Origin: Aulostomus chinensis
Taxonomy: Eukaryota; Chordata; Actinopteri; Syngnathiformes; Aulostomidae
DNA length: 64,000 nucleotides
Assembly (NCBI GenBank): GCA_037954235.1
Contig: JBBMOA010000002.1
Coordinates: 22,687,427 to 22,751,426 of the forward strand
Direction: 5' to 3'
Both the position numbers and the translations under genes were made by a program. The number at the start of each line of letters is the position of its first letter. The stretch's first letter is position 1. The notes below the pieces were generated by a model. That model searched no databases, had not been told where the DNA came from, and saw only the letters and a program-made list of their open reading frames with translations. This document shows positions 27,474-38,900 of the stretch, piece after piece.

Positions 27474-27597
27474 GTTGCGGGGGGGTTCAGTATTTTGCTC
27501 AAGGATACCTCAGCATGGTCACCGGGGGATGTGAGGCTCAAACCTGCGACCCTTCAGTTGCCAGATAGCCACTCTACCTCTGAGCCATGCCACCCCA
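27474..27597 (-). repeat. tRNA-derived SINE head, second family
   Basis: Read on the minus strand it begins GGGGTGGCATGGCTCAGAGG, giving an A-box-like TGGCTCAGAGG, and has a B-box-like GGTTTGAGCC. The body continues CCTTGAGCAAAATACTGAA, a motif common in fish SINE bodies. Distinct from the other family. Confidence 0.72.
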
Positions 27598-28561
27598 GCT
27601 TGATGATAATACACACTAAAATAAAAAAACAAGATGATTGTACTACTTAGTTGACAGGGTCTCTCAGTTTACATACTTTGCATTTGTCTCTGACTGCTAG
27701 TACATGAGGGGGCTAAGTAGCCCACTATTACATATGTGACAAGCACACCATAATAGCCCAATTATCCCAAAATGCCAAATTTCACTCTAAAGGAAAAGGA
27801 GGATGTCGTGATTAATGATGGACACTTAAGGGGAAGAGTTAGACAACACTGTTGGATAGGAGAAAATATGTATCAGGCTGCCACTGCTACAGATGCTTCC
27901 TCCCTCCTGACAACTGCAATTCATTTGAGATGCTATTAACATGCATAATTATGCTAATCAAGCAGTAATTAAGTGCCAATTCATCAGAGACCATTTTTTT
28001 GTCTGTAATTTCATCAAACATGGCTGTTGGGGTTTGTTTGCCTGCATATTTCTTTGTACAATATTGCCCAAATGAGGTACTCTCATTTCATTAAACAGCC
28101 CCTTTGCTGTATGTTTTTGAAGTTAGTAAACAGGGTGTGTTAGAGATAAGATGTAATGCACTCCATCTTTAAGACATTCTTTGCATTAATCCAAGAGAAT
28201 TCATTAAACCACAACACGTAACACTTATTTGAGAAAAATAATTTAAAAAACTATTTTCTGTTCAAGTATCAAATACACAACCAGTGGTCAGTACTAAATC
28301 ATCCGGTGATTCAACACGCATTGGCAGAAGGTAGAGTTTGTTGTTGTATGCATGTACTATGCTGCCACTACTATGCTACTAAAATATCCTCCCCGTGATC
28401 TAAAGAGCAATGACATGTACTCAGCCCTCAACACTGAGACAGTAGACAGCTTTTGTCATGGGACTCCACCCTACATTTCTTCAGGAGAACATCTTGTATA
28501 CTTGCATTAGCAAAAAAAAATAAAAATAAATGTTGAATTTCACCAGAACAGATTTAAATAT

Positions 28562-28892
28562 GGGCGGCATGGTGGTGCAGTGGTTAGCGCTGTCGCCTCA
28601 CAGCAAGAAGGTTCCGGGTTCAAGTCCCGGCTCGGGCGCGTGGAGTTTGTGTGGAGTTTGCATGTTCTCCCTGTACCTGCGTGGGTTCTCTCTGGTACTC
28701 CAGCTTCCTCATCAAGAGGGGACGAAGCTGATTGATACTCTAAATTGACCATGAGTGTGAATGGTTGTCTGTCTCTATGTGTTGGCCCTGTGATGGACTG
28801 GTGACCTGTCCAGGGTGAACTCCACCTCTCACCCCTGCAACTCTTAACAGGAATAAGCGGAAGAAAATGGATGGATGGATGGATGGATGGAG
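28562..28892 (+). repeat. tRNA-headed SINE-like dispersed repeat, copy 3
   Basis: The head has TGGTGCAGTGG and GGTTCAAGTCC, and the same body has a short internal deletion around 28710. Ends in about six GGAT units. Imperfect flanking duplication TTAAATATG (before) and TTAAAATATG (after). Confidence 0.87.
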
Positions 28893-29687
28893 GTTAAAAT
28901 ATGTTGTACACAGTATCCCGCCTGGCACCATGTGCAGCAGGCAGACTAAAAATGGAGTGATGATGAGGCCCAGCATTCTACCCCCAGCCCAGGGGCGATT
29001 GAGGGCTAGTATTGCTGTGATTATCCAGGTCACATTGCTTGAAATTGCTCAGTCCTGTGGACCAACAGTCATCCATGGCTCTGCAAACAGGAGCAGAGGC
29101 CTCTCTATATTCCAAGTCAGCGACATCGACCTGAGAGACCACTACACCAACCACTGTCTGACCTTTCTAAGCAAGCTGTGTATGACTTGTGCTGAAGGAG
29201 TAGCAAGTGTCAAGAGATGAACAAAGACTTCTGTCATCGGTTCAAGAGATGAACAAAGACTTCTGCTGCCTTAATTCCTGGAGCTCTTAGATGAATATAT
29301 TCACTACCAAAGAAAAGGGGTGTATGCATTTTAATCTGGTTCTCAATGACATTGAGATGGGTGAGCCTTCATTTTTGCAGCCAACTTTTGCCAAACAGGT
29401 TGCAGTTGAGCAGGTAGCGCTAGCATTATACGACGGCTGGAGTGACAAGTTCTGTGTGGACTATAGTCCACCCAGTGCCATCCTACCCTCGGCCTTATAT
29501 TTGTGTTACTGGGCATTCTTCATTCATGCAGCAGCTATTTGGGTGGAGCTTATGCTCGAGTAATGACCCAAATCTGCCTTCTCTACTGGCAAGGGACAAA
29601 GGCAGTTAAAGGACATGCCGTGCTCGGGCTACCTTTAAGGGGATTTAGCTACCTGGTTGACATTGTTCATTATCATTCAATCACTGT

Positions 29688-30125
29688 GCTATCTACCTTG
29701 ACAACCTCTTAGTCCATGATGCAAGTTTTGAGGGAACCCTGGAAAACCTGGGTGAAGTGTCTCCTCCCTGTCATTCTTGGACCAGGTGTATGCCCCAACC
29801 CCTATAAATGCTTCAGTATCCCCTCGTGCCAAAGAAATCTTTTTTGGGTGTCATTTGAGCAGTGGACATGCCCATGGACCCAAAAAAACTATTTGCAGTC
29901 CAAGATTGCTCAGTCAGTCACAATGATTGTCACAGTCACAGATTTTTGGTGAAACTGGTCTCCTATAATTCATGTCTTCTCAGGGATATTTCTGCCATCA
30001 CCAGCCTACTCCACCAGCTAACTCTGAAGGACCTTGTATGCCAGTGGACTCAAGATTGTTCCACTGCCTTCACGCAACAAAGAACCTCAGTCACAGAAGC
30101 TGACCTAACCAGACCTTATGTGGAT
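29688..30125 (+). pseudogene. Decayed Ty3/gypsy-type reverse transcriptase fragment
   Basis: The frame from 29688 gives AIYLDNLLVHDASFEGTL, an altered YxDD active-site motif (YLDN) in the usual context. After several stops, the frame near 29860-30125 gives MDPKKLFAVQD, then LVSYNSCLLRDISAITSLL and QWTQDCSTAFTQ, the order seen where the RT thumb meets RNase H in Ty3/gypsy polymerases. Stops interrupt the RT part, so it is a fossil. No LTRs, protease or integrase could be identified; flanking sequence from about 28.9 to 30.6 kb may belong to it. Confidence 0.68.
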
Positions 30126-33100
30126 CTTTGTTGACAGGTACCAGCAACAAGGAGGCCAGTTTTTTTTTCCTCCTGCACTGCTCCCTCACGAGGCCAGAAA
30201 TACATTACTCTGTCAACACCAAGACAAGTTTAACTGCCTTTGTCCCTGAGTCTTTTTGTCACTTGTAATTCCATTCATAGTTCAACTTAGAGGAGGTGGA
30301 ACCTGAGCTGTCAAATGACGAGAGTGCCTGCAGGACTATGACTTTCAGATTCACCAACAATCTGTTTGTCTCTTCAACCTGTTCCAACAGCATTGAATGA
30401 TTTCTGTTCTTGTGCTGGAAAGATACTGGGCAAACTTGGAGACACTAACCACCATGGCACCGTTATCAGCTGGTGAGCAGATGACAGTGGCATTGAGACA
30501 TAACTTCCATATGGGAGGGACCTTCAAATGACATCAAGTCAACAGTGGCGTTCTGCAACACAATGATGCGCACTACTCAGATGTAGAGCAATTGGCTATG
30601 TGATAACAGTAGGGGTCTTCAATTTCCAGCAGCTGAGCCCATCACTAGCCTTATTGTAACATGACTTCTTGTCACCAGAGGAGCAGAGTGTCTGATCTAT
30701 GGCATGGAACCTTGGCAAGAGGTCCCTGCCAAAGTACTCTGAGCAGGGACAGGTTAGTGAGAGCCTCTCAGATTTGTTTCCCTGAAAATGCCCAGTGGGG
30801 TAGTACACAAATTCTTTGCATCTAGTACTTTTATCATTGAGGTGCTGCTGGGGAGCTCCTGGCCATGGCAGTCGTGGAGAGAAAGAAAGTGACGGCGTAT
30901 ATGTGTGAGGGATCGACCTAGTAGCGTCAGTTCTTAGAAGGTGAAACCTGGGACAACAGACTGATTAACACCAGAACCACTGACATTGTGAGAGCTAGAC
31001 AGATTCATGCAGTTATTTGCTCTGATTTAGCCACAGTTGTAGCATTAGAATTTTTTTGTGGAAGGTTCATAGATTTGCCCTTTTTTTCTCCCTCTGAGCT
31101 ATTGATTGTTGAAAACAATGGGAAACAATTATTTCCGGTAAGTGGAGTAAATCTGCTGTGGAGGATAGGGCAACTGATAGGAATGCACGACATACTGTAT
31201 GCACATACACTTTTTCATCAGCATGACACTTTCTACTCAAAGCAACTATCTGAGAGTGTTTTGCATTCATTGTGTGTACGGATTGTTCACATTAACCTCC
31301 TTTTAACTGATTGACTTTCTATCTGTGTCCCTAATGGGCTCTGAAGAATAAGAATAAAGCTACTCACACAAAGAACTGCAGTCTCAGTACATCTTCTTAA
31401 ATAGTTTCCTAAAACAAAGTTTGTATGGTTGATCCGCAGCTCTTTTACCCTGGGTTATCTCATGGACATTGTTCAAAGCTTTGATATTATTGAACCCTGG
31501 TATTAAGTGAAATCAAGGGATCATGGGGAGTTTTGGGATGTTGCTGAGTCTGTTCTATGTATTTTAACAAATTGTACTAGCACTGAGTTCCAATGTTTTG
31601 TCTGCATCACAATCATTTTATTTTTGGCAAGCATCAGTTTTGCTTTTTTTTTTTCACGTCATTCTAAAAACAGACAACATTGTTCTCCAGAATTATTTTT
31701 CGTATCTTTGCTTCTATGTTCTACAATGCCACCAGGTCTTCTGAGGCATGTGTGGTACATATGAAATGTTATTTGCAATGGCATGCCTCTGTCCAGTTCC
31801 AGAGAGTTAGACAGGTGTTCTCATTGGACGTGAAAGCCTCTGGTGATGCATGTCAGTCTTGATCACCCATGATGATGGCCTGAGGAAAGGAAATAGCTTC
31901 CATTCATTTGACATCAAAACTGTTTTGAGTTTCAGCACTTTCATGATAGTTTTGGCAACCAGGACAACCATTTGGACATTGATGTGGTGAGTTGTAGCTC
32001 TGTTTTTATCAGTTGTTCATGCGTCATTTTCTTACATTCTTTTCCTTTTTAGGTTTTGGGGTGAGTGTATTTGCAGTTCCTTAGTAGCTGATTCTGTCAT
32101 TTTAGAGAGAGCACTGTTCTATGCACGATGCTTTTGTTTAAGACTGACAAAATGTTATATATAATTTAACTGTAGCAACTCCCTGATGTAGATTTTATGT
32201 TATGTTTCGTAGGGGAGACTCAATAAACAACCAGGGTGTTTACACAGTTATCAGTCAGGGCTCTGTCTAATCTCACTTTGGCTGTCAATAGATGGGCCAC
32301 ATTTTTCAGACAATTATAAAGCAAGTGCAGAAACCAAGCATGACACAGAGGGTTTTGTCTTTAGCTTGACTTCAGATTATCTAATTCAAAGAGAAATCAA
32401 TCCACTGGATTGGCAACTATCTATTGTAAAATGACATCCAATCCAGACAAGGCTTACTTGGGACACAGGCAGGGAGAGAAACAGCCTGGTTGATGGTGGC
32501 TGGCTGTACAGGATGAGATGGGCTCTAAAGTTCAACGGGGCAGAAGAAGGTTCATGCGGACGGCTGGCTGCTCCTTTTGACAGCATGTCAGGGTCGACTC
32601 GCAAGCTGCTCCGCCGCATCTGGGTGACGCAGTCATCATTGTGGCAGGCCTGTCAGAACAAACTGGTGTGCTGGAGAGAGATACAGCGTTAGTAGCTGGT
32701 CGGGGAGTAATACAACACATGCACCACCCTAACAGCAAATATGTTCCCCAAACTGGCAAGATGGTGGCAAGTTAATAACAGGAACTACCAGTGACATCAT
32801 ATAAAACATGATAACGCTCCACTAAAGACATCTGAATGAGTCCATAGATCAAACAGACAAGGTGATGACTTCAACCTCAAACACATTTGTGACTGGCATC
32901 ACTTTAAACATCCTTGGGAACAGAATAAATGTCTGACACCATAATTATAATAGACATTTTCAGTACAAAAGTAATACAGAATCAAAAACAAACAAACATG
33001 TATACGTGTAAGTGTCATATGAATTGACAGTCGCAGTGGGGGAATAATGTGCAAATTATTTATGTAATGTAAACTGTGATAATTTACTACCACTTTTTTT

Positions 33101-35747
33101 TTCTTATACTGCTATTAACAAGTTGCTTGGAAACCAATAAATGTCACTATCCCTTTCACTTAATTAAAACAATAGATATCATATTGCAAGGTAAAACGTC
33201 AGTCATACCACTGTCTCCTGCAGGCAGCAATTTACTGCTTAAGCGTTTTGAGAGAGGGTGACACAAATAATAGCCATTAAACTGTCAGCCAGTGGAGGCT
33301 GGGTCACATTACTGAAATTAGCTAAGATGCACTATTGTAAACAATGCCATCATCACTGTACAGATGCACATATGCATGCAGATGAAGCAGTAGCAGTGTA
33401 AAATAAACACAGATTTACACATTTATAGAAATTTATCATTGGTATAAAGTGAATATGCTTAATGATGCTGTTTTAACTTTGTGCTGACAAAACTCACAAC
33501 TACCAATCTGTCTAGCTGTAGTCATGCTGTTTGTACTCTTTTATAAAAAGTATGGACCACGGTTTTGTCAGTGTCAGAATAGCAGAATTACACCAATATT
33601 CCCCTGACTGACAAATGCGTACATAATAAATGAGCTGGAAGCGTCCAGCTGTGTGGCTGTAGTCCTAGCAGCATACACAGCCAACACTGACATCTGCTGG
33701 TGTCAGATGAGGATTTATTTTTTTCCCCACGTAATTTCACTATCCCAATATTTCCAGAAAATATGTTCTGCCTTTAATCATATACCTTATTGTCATCAAA
33801 GAAAGGAATAAAAATACCTTTCATTTGAATGAAATGATTTTTAAAACCTAGTATCCCAGCCACGACCACTTCAAATTACCTTGGGACTGGAATCAGTTGG
33901 GTGGTTTTACACATTTTTCAGCATTTAATTTATGATCATTTCAACAGCAGTCATGCACAAGAAGGCATCACGATGTTCTTTGTAAGGAAACTAGTCATGA
34001 GCCGGGGCAAATTAGTCCCTGATTCATGTGTTTGGTCAAATGGAGGCTGTGTGGTTCAGAGAGGAAGTGATCGCTGCCTCATCCCCCCATGGTAGCAGCA
34101 GAATAACCTGATACCATCACCAGGACCTTGAATGATGATATATTCTTACCACTTCCTTCACTTCCTGTCTCATCTGGTAAATGTCGCATGCTGTATTGAG
34201 GTTTATAACTTTTAAGATACAGGACATTGTTAGAACGTACGTTCTGCCTGAATCGTTTGTGCTCTGTGCTAGAGTGTGTTCTGACTCTGTGTCATCACTT
34301 TGTTCCAATCAAAAGGGGAGTGAGCGAGCGATCGAGCAAGTAACTCTCATGCAAAATATGTTTTATGGTAAATTTTTGTGTTATCTATCATTAGAATTTA
34401 AAAGCAAGAGTAGTTCATTTTTTTCTGTTATTCACAAACGTTTGTTTATGTGTTTTTAGCCGTATATTTTTTCAAATTAAAAAAAGAAAAATATCTGTGA
34501 CTGAACAAAGTCTATTTATCAGAAGACAAAGCTTTCAAGCACCAAATCACATTTCTTCTGAATTTTGTTGTCAGTTTTTTTCTCATTGATACACATGTTT
34601 TAGTATAACTGTTGGGGAGACAAGTTTTATTTACTTAAGTGAGTGCACACCAGTCGGGACCACGGGTCAACTGATTGTTAGATCCTTTTATTCTGACTAA
34701 TTCAACAAACAAACAAAAACAAATAGTCTCTGTTTAAGTCCGGTCAGCAGCATTAAAGCAGCTTTCCCAGCTTATCTTCTTTCAATAACCTGTTTTGGCA
34801 CAGGACAGGTTAAAATCCACCATGCAGTCGTAGGATTCCAAGTGTACTTCCATTTTTAACCAGTAGTGGGCAGCCTTGAATCCACTAGTCATTCAATATC
34901 CCTCAAACCATCTTCAGGAACTGAGGTGGTCCTAAAAAATTTAAAGTGAACAACTGCAGAAATGTGAATAATTATCTGCCAGTAAAAGATTGAAAACTAC
35001 TCAATAAACAAAGTGAAAGTATGTCAATTTGATGGTTTTTGTACAAAGCAGTAACAATTTAAACAACAGTGATGGCAAAGTTGAGGGGACAAATGGTTTT
35101 ATTAGTTTATTTTTTTCTCCTCAGTTAAGTTCAACAAAACTAACTATTTAACTGTTGATATTCTATTTCAAAAATCAAATCTAGGCAGTCACAATGATCT
35201 GATTAAACAGCACTCTGATTGGATAAATTGAACGTGTAGAATTAGAGAAACTCTGCCATCAAATATCTGTATTAATTTATCTTTTGATGCCGTTTTTCTT
35301 CAACTGTCTACAGAAAATGAGTGAGTAACACCTATGCTTAGAGTAAGTGGTGTCAGTTCTGAAACTCTTCAGTAAATCCAGGTATAGTACACGAGACAGA
35401 AAAGATCGTCAACATCGCGAGTCAATCTACAGTCATTTAAATAAAAAGTGGTCAGTAAAATGAATTGTTTGAAAGCAAAAGAGGAAGCTTGGGAATCTGA
35501 CTTTAAAAGGAATGCAGAGAGCAGCTTTCACATGACATTTCACACAATGTTACAGTTCATCATTTCAGAGAATCTTGTTCAAACAATATCTGGGTTGTAC
35601 ATGAATAGCGGTTAATATCACTCAATAGATATAAGCTCTACGTGCCCATTCAGTAAAACTCTCTGTGAATGAGTCTTAGGTAGATTTTCCTCTGATTAAG
35701 AAAGTCTCTTAGTGTCGTGGGGAGGGTCCAGAGTTCACTGCTGTCTT
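30126..35747. other. Gene-free region downstream of ppfibp2
   Basis: The last 0.6 kb before 35748 is probably the ppfibp2 3' UTR. From 30126 to about 35000 I see no exon or clear repeat; the first part may be residue of the retrotransposon fragment. Confidence 0.5.
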
Positions 35748-35972
35748 TTAATTACTTTTTGTAGCTGTTAGCGAAGGCTTTTTCTCTCCTTGCTCCTGCC
35801 TTTCAGCCTGTCTGTCCACGTTGGGGCTGATGCCCCTGAGTGCTGCAGAGGGCAAGCGTGAAACCCCGTTCACTGTCATAGCTCCACTGTCTATAGGACA
35901 GATATAGTCTGCAGATTCATCAGGTTTCCTCTTTCTCAGGTGACTAAATTGGGTGAAGCCCAGCTTCTTCGG
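35748..35972 (-). CDS. ppfibp2: ppfibp2 last coding exon with stop codon
   Basis: 74 codons plus TAA at 35750-35748. PKKLGFTQFSHLRKRKPDES then ADYICP match the conserved liprin-beta tail; the remaining residues diverge except a short LRGISP motif. Acceptor GTGCTTTTAG. Possible AATAAA signals on this strand lie about 0.65 kb further on (35098-35112), so the 3' UTR may be that long. Confidence 0.93.
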   Translation of the reverse strand, partial: PKKLGFTQFSHLRKRKPDESADYICPIDSGAMTVNGVSRLPSAALRGISPNVDRQAERQEQGEKKPSLTATKSN

Positions 35973-38900
35973 CTAAAAGCACAAAAAAAGTCAAACCATT
36001 AATAAATAATTCAGATTTTATTTTGCTACAGCTCTATTTCGCATGCTCTTACCTTGACTTTGGCAGTGGTAGTTAAGGGAACGTGACCTGTGGCATTACC
36101 ATACTCTCGCTTCTCCTGTGTGGCCTGAGTCCCAACGAGGGCAGAGAAGGCTGTGGCGAGATGACGGCGGAGCAAAGTCTTCTGTGGAGGAATATTTAAC
36201 AGCAAGGCCAAAGTCTCTGAGCTGAAGCGAGGCTCCAGGATCTGTGGAGGAGCATAGTGACAACCTGCAGTAATGACAATACGTGTGTGCAGGAGTATTT
36301 CACAGTCAGGCCAAAGACTGAGTGGTCAGTGGAGGCCTCAAACATCTCCAGACACACACTGGAAACTTTTAATGCTACTAAAACTATGAGATAATGAGCA
36401 TTTAAACTTCAAGACTTGACTCACAATCAGCCCACCATGAACACCACTTCCCCGTAGATTAGGGGCGTACTCAGCTAGGTCCACCGCTCGAAGCCACTCC
36501 ATCACACGGTGGTTAGACCACTGCACCACCTCAGAAGGAGACGGCTGTTTCTGAAGAATATCAAAAACAAAAATATAACTTATTATATCCCCTTCCATTT
36601 CAGTCATATCATTCAAAGTTTTTTCCTAAATTCACAAGAAATGAGCAGAGTGAAGTTTGCTCTGCTTTCAAACTTTGGAAGTAATTGTTTTTCTGGCTAT
36701 TTGTCTCCATCTTGTGGGCAATCGCTGTAATTATATCTGTTTGCCATTTAAGGCCTGTCACAGACTTTGAACGTCAATGTCCTTCTCTTTACATGTTACA
36801 CTCCTCTCTTAGCTTTAGTATTGACTGACAGTATTGACTGGTTAACAAACAACACACCCACATACATACAACAATGCCGTATGTCACAAGTGTATCACAC
36901 AGTAGCACAATCCAGCTTTTGAAATTTGCCTGGCTCACCTCTTCCCCAGGCCTGCGCCGTAGACAGTTGGGATTGAATTTATTGGCGTGAAGGACATGGA
37001 TGGCACATTTTATACTGAGATGATGAAGCTGGCTGGTCACCTTTAGAGTCAAGAGGTCATTCTAAGAAATTGGAAAAGGAACATTTGTGTGAAAACTTAA
37101 CTACTTATTTCTGTGTTCTGCATCAAAACGGACATTTAAGGAAATACTATATTATTGCATGCATGAACTTTAACAATATACAACACAAGCAGGATTTCGT
37201 CTTACCACTGTCAGGTATTGTATCATCCGACCATCTACACGAGCTTCATGGAATTGGTCTTTATACTGAGGCAAACCAATATCATCCAGCCACCCTACGC
37301 GAGGAACAGTCAGACTATAATTCACTTTTCTGCTCACAGTAGTTCTGATTCCACCTCAGGATTCAGAGTCCACCACATGTTTAACTGCTCAAATAAATAC
37401 AATCCACTCCTTGGTTTTAATGCTGACTTAACATGGTATCTTACATATTGCAATCGTAACTGTCTGGTTTGTGACATTAGAAGTGTCTAGGTGAGAGTAA
37501 AACAGGAAAGACGACAGGAAAGAGTCTTACTGGTGACCCAGATGTGGTCCAGTTCAGATGACTTCTCTATCACTTTTGTGGTAAAAGCCCTCAAAGCCAG
37601 CTGCAGCTTTTTCCTGTGCAGAGGGTTCTTCATACCCATCTCCTGAGGTAGCAAACAGACATTTTATCTTTTTTTTTTTGTCTAGAGCATGCATTTTGCT
37701 TTTTCCTGATAAACCTAAACATCTCTGATATATTCATCAGTAATATACAGTTTCTCATAAGAAAACAGATCTAAGAGGAATATAATTGGGCAGTGTTAAA
37801 AAGTGAAGTAGCAATAACTGCCCTGCCTGACCTTCTCAAAGTCCTGAGGTGTAGCAGACAGCAGCGTCTGACCGTTTTCAACCCACTGTCTAGTGAGATT
37901 GACATACTGGCCCAGTCCATAGTCGTCTAGCCAGCCACACACCTGCTCCTTGGTCCACTGCCTGAATGGAATATTCATATCGCTGATAGGAAAAGGACAA
38001 CAAATGTTAAATATATAAAACAAAATCATTCAAATACAATTTGTATTCCAACCAGATTCTATCAAAGCAGCAAAGTATAAGAAGACATGACAGAGGAAAA
38101 ACCCTTTTAGTTGTAGGTGTAGATATTACAAGTAACTGGGTGGCACACTGACTCTTACCATGCAGAGTCATGAGATTCTGGCGTGCGGGTCAGTCTCGGC
38201 CCAGCTGTAGCACGCAGTCCCCCTCTTCTAAACTGACTAGCATCTGGGTCTGCTGCCTGCAGTCCTCCAGACTGGGTTCTTCTTAGCCTGCACGGACGAG
38301 AGTAATAGAAAGCATTCTGATACCGCAAAGCCACGTGTGACCATGGAAGGTTTTTCACTACACAGTATTACGTGAATCATCGGTGGTGTCATCCTGGTTC
38401 CTTGTACACTGAAGTGAGTTTTTGTGACCCCAAGATAATGGAAAGCTGGGCACAGAGACGATGCAGGGACCGCTCCTCTCCAGATGTGTCCAGATGTGTC
38501 AGTGTAGATGATCAATAGGCATCATCAGACTGGTTGGCTCTGTATTTGGCCTCATGCCAGCATTGAAAAGACACCAGGGGGCAAACTAAAAACTATTCTG
38601 TATTTTGAGGGTCATCCAGGAGACTCAAACTTTTGGTACCCAAAGCCACACCAACATGCAGTTATTGAATGCAACTATAATTATTATTATATTATTATTA
38701 TATCATAGAACTTGCTAAAAGACTTTTTCTCCCAGTGAGACAATAAACTAATATTTTAAGACGCCAATCTGTGTTACGCATCGATACGATGGCAGGAATG
38801 TAATTCAGAGTTAGCAAAGCACAGGTGAGCAATGCTAGACTTGATGAGCACTAATTTCAACCTGAAAGTCACTTTCATTTTTCTATGTTTTACACATTTG

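Larger units (their letters stand above)
25562..28561. other. Intergenic stretch with candidate regulatory DNA
   Basis: Holds the minus-strand SINE at 27474 and the tail fragment at 26713. 25740-25990 and 27900-28100 are non-repetitive and dense in TAAT cores and octamer-like motifs. No gene seen. Confidence 0.5.

Noticed and set aside
27474..27597. A functional tRNA gene on the minus strand
   Set aside because: A- and B-box-like motifs exist but a cloverleaf does not close and the body continues as a SINE.
28867..28892. Possible CRISPR-like or satellite array of GGAT units
   Set aside because: It is only the short tail of a SINE-like repeat.
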